DNA of 64,000 nucleotides, taken from assembly GCF_003051055.1 (NCBI RefSeq), contig NZ_QAON01000001.1:372001-436000 (forward strand), in the 5' to 3' direction. How positions within the stretch are numbered: position 1 is the first letter of the stretch; each line of letters begins with the position of its first letter. The translations under genes and the position numbers were made by a program. Below are positions 1 to 7,674 of the stretch, in pieces. The notes under the pieces were generated by a model. It had not been told where the DNA came from. It ran no database searches and worked only from the letters and a program-made list of their open reading frames with translations. The stretch comes from Agitococcus lubricus (GTDB lineage: Bacteria; Pseudomonadota; Gammaproteobacteria; Pseudomonadales; Moraxellaceae).

Positions 1-409
1 CAAAAGCATTATCAATCAGGGCTTTAATTTCAGGACGGCTGTCGGCTGTCCATTCACGTAAACAGTCATCAATCAGTGATTTTGCCGCTTGCAAACGCTC
101 ATCAAAGACAAGGTTGTCGTGATTGGCAAGCTGCACTTTAAAGCGACCATCAAACGAGACTAAGGTGGTGTTGCCTTTAACTCCTCCCAGTTTGGTGTCG
201 TATTTTTCTGCTGATAATTCAACAAATGCTGTGATGTCGTTAAATAGCTCTTGTTTAAGGACTTTTAATTCAGCATTCATCAATTTGGCTTTTTGCACAA
301 TTTTGCAAATCACGTCATCACGTAACAGCGTGATTTCGGGAATCGTGGATAAGGGAATTAATGCGCCTTTGGCGTTAGGTCTATACTGGCCTAAATCAAT
401 ATGGTTCAT
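1..409 (-). CDS. DUF3164 family phage protein (partial)
   Basis: The leftmost gene reads off the window edge; 136 codons are visible from an ATG at 409 and there is no stop. The protein starts MNHIDLGQYRPNAKGALIPL and continues with a helical stretch around ITAFVELSAEKYDTKLGG and the segment VSFDGRFKVQLANHD, which I recognise as the DUF3164 family found in the early operons of Mu-like phages. Its function is not established. The start overlaps the stop of the upstream gene in an ATGA arrangement, so translation is probably coupled. The left end of the prophage must lie beyond this gene. Confidence 0.75.
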   Translation of the reverse strand, partial: MNHIDLGQYRPNAKGALIPLSTIPEITLLRDDVICKIVQKAKLMNAELKVLKQELFNDITAFVELSAEKYDTKLGGVKGNTTLVSFDGRFKVQLANHDNLVFDERLQAAKSLIDDCLREWTADSRPEIKALIDNAF

Positions 410-1071
410 GGTGTATCTCTTGGTTGTTTGCGTTCTGCTAACTCTTTATCGATCAGTCGCTGCATTTCTTCTTTAGCTTGTTGGCTGCTTTGGGCGGTCT
501 CCTCCGATTTAACAGTTCTTGTTGGGAGTTTTACACCGAGCTTTTGACTTAGATTACTTAGTGCTCTAAGTCCTTCGTCTTTAGTCATGGTGTCTTTTGG
601 CGGTTCTAAAAACTTGCTTGGTTCATCGTAGTGATGAGTTTGGGCTTGTGGTTCTGGAGTTGGCGTGGCTTTTTTCTTTTCAATATCTTTGATGGCTTTT
701 GCATCTAGGCTCATCATGATTTCAAATAGGTAGCCATGACTCTTTAGCGGTAATGTGAGTCGGTCGCGTTGGGCAAGCATTTGTTCAATGGCTGCCAACC
801 AGTAGTTAAGCGGTGCATGAAATTGTTTGCCGCCTCGTTCAAAAGCGGCATTTTTTATCATCGGGTGTAGTTCGCCTAATAAACTCGCCATACGGCTAAA
901 GCTGAGTTTAGTTTTTTGTGGGCGAAACAAAGCGATGTACTGCACCATTAAACGCCATAACTCTGGTTGCATTTCACCTGAGATTTTGACCACTTCACTC
1001 GCGCCATCTTCGGCAGCGAGTAAGAGGTCTAAACTGGCAACTGCACCACAAGCAGGACATTTAATGTGCAT
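406..1071 (-). CDS. Early-operon protein with N-terminal zinc-ribbon half, unknown function
   Basis: A 221-residue protein that begins MHIKCPACGA, a CPxC knuckle typical of a zinc ribbon, although a second cysteine pair is not obvious. The middle is a predicted helical domain (about residues 35-120, with the segment PLNYWLAAIEQML). The tail is charged, rich in Pro, Gln and Lys, and probably disordered or coiled. It lies 2 nt downstream of the zinc-finger gene and overlaps the DUF3164 gene by 4 nt, so it belongs to the early transposition operon. A DNA-handling role is only an inference from context. Confidence 0.6.
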   Translation of the reverse strand: MHIKCPACGAVASLDLLLAAEDGASEVVKISGEMQPELWRLMVQYIALFRPQKTKLSFSRMASLLGELHPMIKNAAFERGGKQFHAPLNYWLAAIEQMLAQRDRLTLPLKSHGYLFEIMMSLDAKAIKDIEKKKATPTPEPQAQTHHYDEPSKFLEPPKDTMTKDEGLRALSNLSQKLGVKLPTRTVKSEETAQSSQQAKEEMQRLIDKELAERKQPRDTP

Positions 1072-1073
1072 GG

Positions 1074-1289
1074 TTATTTACCTCTGAGTCGTGCTTTGGC
1101 TTCAAAGGCGCGTTGACATTCAATGCAACGAATCGCGTTGACTAAAGTGGCTCTTAGAGGAGGAATTGCTTCGCCACAATCGTCACAGTAAATGCCTCCA
1201 CGCTTTGGCTGATTGGCTTGGTGATTCGCTAAGGCAACCTTAATTTGATGTTCAGTAATGTCATTTGCTACGTCTGCAATGTCGGTCAT
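1074..1289 (-). CDS. TraR/DksA-type C4 zinc finger protein
   Basis: A 71-residue protein with the pattern CDDC at about 35-38 and CIEC at about 55-58, and the flanking sequence GEAIPPLRA typical of DksA/TraR zinc fingers. Family members bind the secondary channel of RNA polymerase and alter initiation. The short length matches plasmid and phage TraR-like versions that lack the long DksA coiled coil. It sits 2-3 nt from both neighbours inside the leftward early operon and may tune host or phage promoters early in infection. That role is inferred from the family. Confidence 0.85.
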   Translation of the reverse strand: MTDIADVANDITEHQIKVALANHQANQPKRGGIYCDDCGEAIPPLRATLVNAIRCIECQRAFEAKARLRGK

Positions 1290-1291
1290 GA

Positions 1292-2431
1292 TTATGCCTC
1301 TCTGATAATATCGGCATTGATGACTGGCACACCAAGATCGGCAGCTAGGTTTAGCGCACCCGTGATCAGGTTGCCGATTGCGAGCGGGTATAATAATGAG
1401 CGTGTAGGTTCATGTTTGCGTGTGCCACTGGCAGAAAGCCGCATGCTCAGGGCATTGATGCCTGTTTCGTCAATGAATTCAGCGAGCTTACGACCTGTGT
1501 TTTTGATGCGATGCTGTAAATAGTCAACCAGCCCTGTGTGAGTTAGTGGGTCTAGAGTGACTATTTCACAGCGTTGAACTACCTCGCGGACTTCTTGATT
1601 TTGCTCGGAGAGTTTGAGTGCTAGTTCGTTTTGTCCAATTAAAATAATGGACAATAATTTTTTAAAGCCGTCTTCTAGTTCAAAAAAGCGTTTTAAGTGC
1701 TTGAGTGTGGGGATGGGTAAGCTATGAGCCTCTTCAATGATGATTACGTGCTGATTGCCAGCGCGGCTGGATTCTTTGAGCAGTTTGTGAAGTTGGCGAA
1801 ACCTTGCTTCAGGGGAGCGTTTGGGGTTTTCGAGCGGGGCAAGCGAGTGAATAATTGCTTCGGCAATATGAGCAGATTTTAGTGTTTTGCCTTTGATGTC
1901 GTTGTCTTCAGCTGCCAAGATGTATGGTTCGATGGTGATGATGGCGAGGCGTTCCCGATGTATGCGTTCGATAAGTTCACGGCGTAATGTGCTTTTGCCT
2001 GCACCACTTTCTGCACAAACAGCAATGAAACCACCGTTTTTGGCAGCGTTATACATGGCGGCGCGGACATAGTTGATGTCAGTAGAGGTGTAAAGTTCGT
2101 CTAGGCTTTGTACGTCTTGAGCAAAGGGGTTGCTAAAGAGTTGAAAGTGTTTTCTTGCCTTCTGACTTAGCGTTTGCTTGCGTAATAACATGGCTTCTTT
2201 TTCCTGTGTCGATGGAAGGTTTTTGGCATTAAAAACTGCTTCAATTTCAATTTTTGCAATGCCTTTTCTGGTTAAAAATTGGCTAATACTGGCTATTAAG
2301 TCGGATTGATTTGGGCTTTTTGGCCACTCGCCCTTAATGATGTTGTTTACACTGGCGGCACTTATACCAATGGCATCAGCTAAATTTCGCTGGCTGATGC
2401 GATGGTTTTCTAAGAGTGTTTTTAAGTTCAT
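1292..2431 (-). CDS. MuB-like transposition AAA+ ATPase (TnpB)
   Basis: A 379-residue target-selection ATPase. Residues 1-35 form a helix-turn-helix (NLADAIGISAASVNNII), as in MuB. The AAA+ core carries a Walker A AESGAGKST at 140-148 and a Walker B VIIIEEAH at 229-236. The C-terminal region resembles the ExeA/MuB arrangement. MuB-type proteins coat target DNA and activate the transposase for replicative transposition. The gene starts 11 nt after the transposase stop, the usual order A then B. The overall layout matches BcepMu, where these genes run opposite to the late genes. Confidence 0.93.
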   Translation of the reverse strand: MNLKTLLENHRISQRNLADAIGISAASVNNIIKGEWPKSPNQSDLIASISQFLTRKGIAKIEIEAVFNAKNLPSTQEKEAMLLRKQTLSQKARKHFQLFSNPFAQDVQSLDELYTSTDINYVRAAMYNAAKNGGFIAVCAESGAGKSTLRRELIERIHRERLAIITIEPYILAAEDNDIKGKTLKSAHIAEAIIHSLAPLENPKRSPEARFRQLHKLLKESSRAGNQHVIIIEEAHSLPIPTLKHLKRFFELEDGFKKLLSIILIGQNELALKLSEQNQEVREVVQRCEIVTLDPLTHTGLVDYLQHRIKNTGRKLAEFIDETGINALSMRLSASGTRKHEPTRSLLYPLAIGNLITGALNLAADLGVPVINADIIREA

Positions 2432-2442
2432 GGCGACTGCTC

Positions 2443-4188
2443 TTATTGGTTGATTACACGTAAGTGTGTTGTTTTTTGAGAGTTGATAATTTTTTCGGCT
2501 ATTTCACGAATTGCATCGACTGGTACAGCTTGAGGGTGAGTGGCAACTAATGTTTGATAGCTGCTGGCTGTCCAAAATTCAGCCAATCCTTGCTCACTGA
2601 GTAGTGCTTTTATTTGTTTCGCTGCTTCGACATGGTTAATTGGTGCAAGCTCTCGGCGTGTTTGTTCAGTAATGAGCTGCTGTCCAGCGCGTGGTAAATT
2701 TTGCAGAATTTCTGTGTTATCAATATCTGCCATTGCATTAACTTTGCCTTGATAGGCTGCTTGTTTGGCTTTGCGAGCAGCATCCACTTGGGCTTCGGTG
2801 TCAGCGTTATAGGCTTCTTTTGAAATGATTTTGCGGTTGGTGTCTGCTTGGCTATCAGGGGTGCTATCCATGCGTTGATTGATCACAGGTGCATCAATGG
2901 CAAAGCCTGCGCTGTTGAGCTTTCTTGGTGAGACAGTAATGCTGTATGGGTTGCCATTGCTGTCTTTCATTAAAATATCAATGTCGGGCGCACGATACGG
3001 ATTAACAACCACGTCTAATTTTGCTTTTGGATAAACGCCGTCAATATGACGCACATCGTAACTTTTGTTGCCATGTCCTTTTACTGTATGGGTAATCGTT
3101 AAATCCCCTTTGACGGTGATTGTGGTGGGCATGGTGGTGACTAAATCACGGCAAATTTCAGGACTTGGTGCGATGCGTAACTCTGCACCTTGAATGGTTT
3201 GCCACAATTGATTACGTGTTTGTTTAGTGCGTGTATGGACGAACTCTTGGTTAAACGCTAATCGCCAGCGAGTGGCATATTCGTTTAGTTCGTCAATGTT
3301 GTTGACTTTGATAAAACTTAAGCGACCTTCAAATTTACGCTCTACAATATTTTGAGCGCATTCAACTTGGCCTTTGGCGCGTGGGTTGCCTGCTGCATGG
3401 GTGATGTAGGTGACGTGTAGGCGTTCTAAGAGATTTAAGAAATAGCCGCTAAGGTTGGCACTGCCTTTGTCCATCATTAATATATGTGGAACGCCGTGCA
3501 TGGGGTCTTGGTAACTACGATGCTGTATGGCATTTAGAAAGCATTGAATAAGATTTTTACTGTCTTCTGCACCGCTAACATATTCTAAATAAATGTTGCC
3601 GCTGTAGTGGTCGGTGATGACATAGCGAATCACGCGCTGATTTTCGACCTTTTTAATGTTGGCTGGTTTGTTTTTATAAAACTCTTTTTCTTCCATGACT
3701 TGTAAGCCTCCTTTTGGGAGGTAAAACAAGACACAGACAGACGCATCAATTTGCCATACATGATTAGGGTGTAAGCTGCGTTGTTGTATATGGGCTTTGG
3801 GTGTGCGTAATTGTTCAGGATGAAATTGATATTGACGTAAGGCGCGACCAATGGTGGTTGGACTGACTTGTGGGGCAAGTCCTTGCTCACTCAAAATGGT
3901 TAATGTGTCTTTGATTGAGAGTGTTTGTTTGCCATTGGCTCGTGTGGCGATATGAATCATACCGCCGATGAGTTTGGCATGGTCTTCGGTAATCACGGAT
4001 TTGCCTTTATCTGAGCGCGTTTTGCGCTCGGTGGTGTAGCCGACATTTTCTAAACGACGGTATAGCTCAGCATTGCTAATGCTTAAAAATGTACTCGCAT
4101 CTTGAATAATGCGGCCTTTTTGTCCGTGTTTAGCGGCCTTTAGTTGTTGTGCGATACCGCGTAAGTAGTCAATTTCGGCTAGGTTCAT
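2443..4188 (-). CDS. Mu-like DDE transposase (TnpA)
   Basis: A 581-residue transposase of the retroviral-integrase superfamily that carries out integration and replicative transposition of the phage. The catalytic triad is visible as D148 (WQIDAS), D240 (LMMDKGSAN) and E276 (KGQVECAQN), with the D-to-E spacing of 35 expected of DD35E enzymes. The N-terminal 130 residues hold helix-turn-helix DNA-binding segments. The C-terminal 200 residues include a beta domain and a Lys/Gln-rich tail that probably contacts the ATPase. The gene lies 2 nt from the upstream DUF3102-like gene. It looks closer to the BcepMu/Tn552-type transposases than to MuA, a judgement from memory and gene order. Confidence 0.93.
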   Translation of the reverse strand: MNLAEIDYLRGIAQQLKAAKHGQKGRIIQDASTFLSISNAELYRRLENVGYTTERKTRSDKGKSVITEDHAKLIGGMIHIATRANGKQTLSIKDTLTILSEQGLAPQVSPTTIGRALRQYQFHPEQLRTPKAHIQQRSLHPNHVWQIDASVCVLFYLPKGGLQVMEEKEFYKNKPANIKKVENQRVIRYVITDHYSGNIYLEYVSGAEDSKNLIQCFLNAIQHRSYQDPMHGVPHILMMDKGSANLSGYFLNLLERLHVTYITHAAGNPRAKGQVECAQNIVERKFEGRLSFIKVNNIDELNEYATRWRLAFNQEFVHTRTKQTRNQLWQTIQGAELRIAPSPEICRDLVTTMPTTITVKGDLTITHTVKGHGNKSYDVRHIDGVYPKAKLDVVVNPYRAPDIDILMKDSNGNPYSITVSPRKLNSAGFAIDAPVINQRMDSTPDSQADTNRKIISKEAYNADTEAQVDAARKAKQAAYQGKVNAMADIDNTEILQNLPRAGQQLITEQTRRELAPINHVEAAKQIKALLSEQGLAEFWTASSYQTLVATHPQAVPVDAIREIAEKIINSQKTTHLRVINQ

Positions 4189-4190
4189 GG

Positions 4191-5087
4191 TTATTCACCC
4201 ATTTCTTGTTTTGCAGCTTGTACCCATGCTGGGCTAACCATTTCGACAAAATCAATGGCGACACCCAGTTCGTGGCTAATGCTGGCAATGTTTTGATAAA
4301 CAAAGTTGAGGGTGTTTTGAATGGCTTCATCAAAATGGTGGCCATAGCTGCTTTGTTGGACGGCATCTATGGCAACGTGAAATTGCTGAAAGGCTAACAA
4401 GGCGTTGTTTTGGGCGGTTTGGAGTTGCTGCAAGACGGCTTGTTCTCGCGCTTGTTGTTCTACGAGGTCGCTATCAGGTGAAAACTGGCTGCGCTTGGTT
4501 AACTCAGCATCTAGGGTGTTAATTTTTTGGTCTTTTTTGGCGAGCAAAGTGTCTTTGGCTTCGGCATCGGCTTTTGCTTCACGCAGGGCTTTACGCAACT
4601 CGCTTGGACTCATACAATCTATTTTGTCTAAAGCAATATTTCGTACACTTCCTTCTTCTGATAACTCCTTGATTTCCTCGTCATCCAATACGAGTAACTC
4701 TAAAAATCTGCCTTGACTTACACCTGATAAATTCTTCAAATGCGAAAAGTTTTCGCTTTTGCAAAATTTTTTTGCCGCTTGCATGAATTTTTGACCTAAA
4801 CGAATATTGATACCTAGCATTTCAATGCGTTTAGAAAATTCGCCATGTGGTGTTACTTCTTTAAGAAGAATTAGTCTTTTACCAAGTTCTAAAACATCTT
4901 CAACACTGCGGCGTTGATAAAAGCGAATTTCGTCTTCTAACGCGCCCACGGTTAAGCTGCCGTCATAACCCAATTGAGTGGCTAAGGCTTGAATGTTGGC
5001 GGCTGCTTGCTTGTCTAACGCAAGCAAGGTGTTTTGTGGGTCTGCTACCCAGTCTTGTTGTTGTTCAACGAGTTCTTTTTTTGACAT
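4191..5087 (-). CDS. DUF3102-like early phage protein
   Basis: About 298 residues if it starts at ATG 5087, which has an AGGAT ribosome site upstream; the longer start at 5105 has none. It contains a helical domain with EDEIRFYQRRSVEDVLELGK and SQGRFLELLVLDDEEIKEL, resembling DUF3102 proteins of transposable phages. A coiled-coil stretch rich in Lys, Asp and Ala spans about residues 170-240. The function is unknown. Its place directly before the transposase suggests a role in early regulation or DNA transactions. The stop is 2 nt from the transposase start. Confidence 0.65.
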   Translation of the reverse strand: MSKKELVEQQQDWVADPQNTLLALDKQAAANIQALATQLGYDGSLTVGALEDEIRFYQRRSVEDVLELGKRLILLKEVTPHGEFSKRIEMLGINIRLGQKFMQAAKKFCKSENFSHLKNLSGVSQGRFLELLVLDDEEIKELSEEGSVRNIALDKIDCMSPSELRKALREAKADAEAKDTLLAKKDQKINTLDAELTKRSQFSPDSDLVEQQAREQAVLQQLQTAQNNALLAFQQFHVAIDAVQQSSYGHHFDEAIQNTLNFVYQNIASISHELGVAIDFVEMVSPAWVQAAKQEMGE

Positions 5088-5094
5088 GATTTGC

Positions 5095-5385
5095 TTATCC
5101 TGCATGAACAGCCGCACGGCGTTGTAGTTCTTTAATACGTTGCTCGGCTTGGTTTAACGAGTTGAGGTGTGCTAATGCAATTTGTTCCATGAGTGGCGTG
5201 TGAGCAAAATTGCCGTTATCAAGTTTTTGGACTAAATCGGCTGCTGCTAAATCTTGCAAAGCACGGGTAATGTTGGTTGGGGTTTCGTTTAAATGAGTGG
5301 CTAATTGACCATTAGACAAACCACTTAACGAGTGACCGCGTAGGGCTTTAAGTACGCTTAATGCGCGTTGTGCTGAACTGCTCAT
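5095..5385 (-). CDS. Small winged-helix (IclR/MarR-like) DNA-binding protein
   Basis: A 96-residue protein starting at ATG 5385, where the start overlaps the TGA of the preceding gene (ATGA). Residues 1-55 form a winged helix: RALSVLKALRGHSL, then LATHLNETPTNITRALQDL as the recognition helix, then LVQKLDNGNFAHT as the wing. The remainder is helical. It is probably an early transcription regulator of the phage. No effector domain is present, so it is a truncated IclR-like fold rather than a full regulator. Confidence 0.6.
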   Translation of the reverse strand: MSSSAQRALSVLKALRGHSLSGLSNGQLATHLNETPTNITRALQDLAAADLVQKLDNGNFAHTPLMEQIALAHLNSLNQAEQRIKELQRRAAVHAG

Positions 5386-5645
5386 CGTATGGTTACTCTT
5401 AATGCAAAGCCGCTGATTACAGTGGTTTGATGAGCGCGATAAAGTGTTGGCCACAACATATAAGGCTCAGCATTGACTGAGTTAGCAATAACCTTAGCAA
5501 TGTTTAGATGGGCTTCTTTAGCGTTAATCACATCGTGAACATCGTTAATGTGAAAGCCATGTTTTTGACAAATTGCTCCTAAAGAAATGCCTTTTGCGTT
5601 GAGCATGGCGATAATTTCTTCGGAAAGTAGATTTTTTATTGTCAT
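5382..5645 (-). CDS. Small HTH protein, Ner/gp16-like
   Basis: An 87-residue protein with a helix-turn-helix-like segment (LNAKGISLGAICQKHGFHINDVHDVI) and the downstream motif AKVIANSVNAEPYMLWPTLY, reminiscent of Ner-type phage regulators whose C-terminus ends near a WP motif. The ribosome site GAGGG is 7 nt before the ATG. It is the second of three consecutive small DNA-binding genes at the head of the early operon. A negative regulator of early transcription, as Ner is in Mu, is plausible but inferred. Confidence 0.6.
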   Translation of the reverse strand: MTIKNLLSEEIIAMLNAKGISLGAICQKHGFHINDVHDVINAKEAHLNIAKVIANSVNAEPYMLWPTLYRAHQTTVISGFALRVTIR

Positions 5646-5668
5646 GTGTTTACCCTCTACTTGTTTTG

Positions 5669-5696
5669 TTGGTACAGTTACAACCGTTTGTTAGGC
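5669..5696 (+). repeat. Copy 1 of a 28-bp prophage regulatory-looking repeat
   Basis: TTGGTACAGTTACAACCG followed by TTTGTTAGGC. It matches a second site at 7587-7614 at 24 of 28 positions. The core GGTACAGTTrCAACCG is partly palindromic around GTTGCAAC. This copy covers the end of the gp16-family gene and lies 24 nt upstream of the 5645 gene start. Confidence 0.6.
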
Positions 5697-5927
5697 TACT
5701 TGAGTGCTGTTATTAACAGTGATTTCGCCTTCTTTAATGCCTAAACGAACGGCGATTTCGTGGCCAATGCCATAAAAGCCTTTGCGTGTGCCGCCAATGA
5801 CTTTGCAAACTGTGTTGTAGTTGTAGCCATGTTCGACAGACCATTGTTTTAGGGTTTTGCCTTCACGCAAGAGCTTGGCTTTCAGCTCTGGAACTGTGAG
5901 TGCTTTGGTGCAGGTGTAGGTTGCCAT
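5691..5927 (-). CDS. BcepMu gp16 family DNA-binding protein
   Basis: A 78-residue protein with LKAKLLREGKTLKQWSVEHG followed by YNYNTVCKVIGGTRKG and GHEIAVRLGIKEGE. This is the signature of the BcepMu gp16 family, small helix-turn-helix proteins found just after the repressor in BcepMu-type transposable phages. The ribosome site AAAGGA is well placed before the ATG. It probably acts as a Ner-like switch of early versus lysogenic transcription. The exact role in this phage is inferred from position. A repeated 28-bp site overlaps its stop codon. Confidence 0.8.
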   Translation of the reverse strand: MATYTCTKALTVPELKAKLLREGKTLKQWSVEHGYNYNTVCKVIGGTRKGFYGIGHEIAVRLGIKEGEITVNNSTQVA

Positions 5928-5975
5928 GATGGTTTCCTTTTTCTGCGGCCTATATTGGCCGCAGAGGTGGTGTTG

Positions 5976-6194
5976 TTATTGGTTAGTTTGGGCGTTAGTG
6001 GTTAAAACCCATTGAGCCAGTTTTTCGAGATTGGCTAATGATTCATGCGATGCAGGCGTTGGATTTAATAAAAACTCAGTCATGACTTGTTGACCCATGT
6101 GAGTATTAGCTAACAGTTGAAGGCGGATTTTTTGGGCAGGCGTTAATTCGTTTGAGACTAACGTTAAAGGTTGTAGGGGTAATTCTTCGTTCAT
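5976..6194 (-). CDS. First gene of the early operon, small unknown protein
   Basis: A 72-residue protein starting MNEELPLQPLTLVSNELTPA. I chose ATG 6194 because AAAGAGG lies 7 nt upstream and because the frame further upstream enters the promoter region. It is mostly helical (QKIRLQLLANTHMGQQVMTEFL) with no recognisable motif. As the first gene behind the repressed early promoter it is probably expressed immediately on infection or induction. Confidence 0.55.
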   Translation of the reverse strand: MNEELPLQPLTLVSNELTPAQKIRLQLLANTHMGQQVMTEFLLNPTPASHESLANLEKLAQWVLTTNAQTNQ

Positions 6195-6248
6195 AGTATT
6201 GCCTCTTTGTAGTACAAGAACTGGTGCATTAGTGCATCCGCTGAGTTC

Positions 6249-6277
6249 ATAATAGGACAAATATGTCCCTTAGTAAA
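6249..6277 (-). promoter_or_regulatory. Early promoter with operator O1 in its spacer
   Basis: Read on the minus strand: -35 TTTACT (6277-6272), a 17-bp spacer, and -10 TATTAT (6254-6249). The spacer contains the dyad GGACA-N4-TGTCC (6255-6268). Repressor bound there would block the early operon. The promoter assignment is by consensus and spacing only. Confidence 0.65.
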
Positions 6278-6294
6278 GAGGTTTTGTGGTTATT

Positions 6295-6639
6295 ATGGAC
6301 AAAAATGTCTTTTCAAGATTGAAAGAAGAAAGAGAAAGATGTGGCGTTACTCAAGCACAGGTTGCAGATTTAACAGAGGTAAATATTAAAAGTGTTGGGC
6401 GTTGGGAAAGAGAGATACCCATTCCTAGCGACAAGCTAGCAATGCTGTCAACTTTGGGAATAGATGTTCTTTATGTCTTAATTGGCCAGCGAAGTATTCC
6501 TGTCGTGCTAAATGCTAAAGAAGAGGCTTTGTTAGATAATTACCGTAATTCTAATGAGGCAGGAAAAAAGGCAGTAGAAACTACGGCCAGTGCGTTCGCG
6601 AATGCGGACACCGATAAAAAAGCCGCCAATGGCAGCTAA
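6295..6639 (+). CDS. Prophage repressor, XRE/cI-like
   Basis: A 114-residue protein from ATG 6295; a GTG at 6286 with AAAGAGG just upstream is an alternative start. Residues 3-50 form an XRE helix-turn-helix (RLKEERERCGVTQAQVADLT, then KSVGRWERE). A short hydrophobic segment follows (LSTLGIDVLYVLIGQ) and then a helical tail. There is no RecA-type autocleavage (S24) domain. It is divergent from the early operon and shares two GGACA-N4-TGTCC dyads with the early promoter, which identifies it as the lysogeny repressor by position. It is followed by a membrane-protein gene in the same direction. Confidence 0.82.
   Translation: MDKNVFSRLKEERERCGVTQAQVADLTEVNIKSVGRWEREIPIPSDKLAMLSTLGIDVLYVLIGQRSIPVVLNAKEEALLDNYRNSNEAGKKAVETTASAFANADTDKKAANGS
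6297..6310. promoter_or_regulatory. Second repressor operator O2
   Basis: GGACAAAAATGTCT, the same 5-4-5 dyad as the site at 6255-6268 and 42 bp from it centre to centre. It overlaps codons 1-5 of the repressor gene, so it could mediate autoregulation and cooperative binding on one face of the helix. Confidence 0.6.
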
Positions 6640-6661
6640 TGATGATTAACAGGGAGTAAGG

Positions 6662-7435
6662 ATGATGGCAAAGAAGCCAAATACAGTAGAAGCATTGATA
6701 GTATCTTTATTTGCGGTAATAGCTTTACCGATTATTTTGCTGACTTGGCTTTACGAAACAATCGGCTCAACTGGATTTTGGTTTCTGATGTCGTTTTTAG
6801 GTTTTGGAGGCATGTATTACTTGTTTAAAAAACAAAACAAACAAAACCCTCAGTCGCAAAGTTTTGTAGATTGGCTTAATAATGGCTCAAACAATAGCAG
6901 CTCATCACAACAACAACGCACGCAAACCAGTAATAATGACTACTTTGAGGAGCTAGCGATTTATACAGCAAGTAGTCATGTTGTGTATGAGCTGTCTAGT
7001 GATTACGGTTGGAACTTATCCTTATTGACTTTTAGGCAGCAGGAAGTATTGCGGAGTTTGCAAATTATCAGAGAATCTTTAAATATCAGTGCCAAGACCA
7101 AAAAACAAGATATAGCAGAGTCTCGCCTAAGTCTTGCTCATCAGCTTTATGATGAAGTTTGTAATAATTATAGTGATGTTTTTAAGGTTGATTTGTTAAC
7201 AAGAATCAAAGGCATTATTGATGCCGATTTATTAAACGTCCATACAGAGGCTTATCTTAATGTAGCAAATGCGCATCTTGACAAGGCCTTAAATGCAAAA
7301 AGAGCGAATACCAAAGCTAAGTATTTCGGATTGGCTAAAGAGGTTTTAGAGACAGGCTTAAGTGACCCGTATAGTGATAAAGAACGTATTAGAGAGCTGT
7401 TAGCGTTTAATAATAGACTTGAAGAAAATATATAG
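6662..7435 (+). CDS. Membrane-anchored protein of the lysogeny operon (moron)
   Basis: A 257-residue protein with two N-terminal membrane spans (about residues 9-29, VEALIVSLFAVIALPIILL, and 37-55, GFWFLMSFLGFGGMYYL). A Ser/Asn/Gln-rich linker (about 60-95) and a helical cytoplasmic domain follow. No known family is recognised. It starts 22 nt after the repressor, on the same strand, and an intrinsic terminator follows. It should therefore be expressed in the lysogen. Proteins in that position often give superinfection exclusion or phage defence, but no motif proves this. Composition is AT-rich, like the repressor. Confidence 0.6.
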   Translation: MMAKKPNTVEALIVSLFAVIALPIILLTWLYETIGSTGFWFLMSFLGFGGMYYLFKKQNKQNPQSQSFVDWLNNGSNNSSSSQQQRTQTSNNDYFEELAIYTASSHVVYELSSDYGWNLSLLTFRQQEVLRSLQIIRESLNISAKTKKQDIAESRLSLAHQLYDEVCNNYSDVFKVDLLTRIKGIIDADLLNVHTEAYLNVANAHLDKALNAKRANTKAKYFGLAKEVLETGLSDPYSDKERIRELLAFNNRLEENI

Positions 7436-7458
7436 TATTTTTCTAGCCCCCAAACAAA

Positions 7459-7486
7459 AAGCCCCTAGTTTTCACTAAGGGCTTTT
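7459..7486 (+). terminator. Intrinsic terminator after the lysogeny operon
   Basis: AAGCCC and GGGCTT arms, extended by an inner TAG/CTA pairing around a TTTTCA loop, then TTTT. It sits 24 nt after the stop of the membrane-protein gene and separates it from the activator gene. Confidence 0.7.
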
Positions 7487-7586
7487 AGGTCATCTGTTAC
7501 GCTTGCTATCGGGTAGCTAGGGCAATCTGTGTCTCTGCCGCGAATTTAACCACTCTTTCTATTTTATGTATAGTATTTTTATCGGT

Positions 7587-7614
7587 TTGGTACAGTTGCA
7601 ACCGTGTTATAGGC
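7587..7614 (+). repeat. Copy 2 of the 28-bp regulatory-looking repeat
   Basis: TTGGTACAGTTGCAACCG followed by TGTTATAGGC, 24 of 28 bases matching the copy at 5669. It lies about 60 nt upstream of the Mor-like activator gene, where a regulator of late-gene activation would bind. The remaining sequence from 7487 to 7674 shows no gene. Confidence 0.6.
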
Positions 7615-7674
7615 GTACTTTTTTTTGAATATTTTCTAAACTCTCACCATAGGCATTTTGTGGTGAGATGCGAC

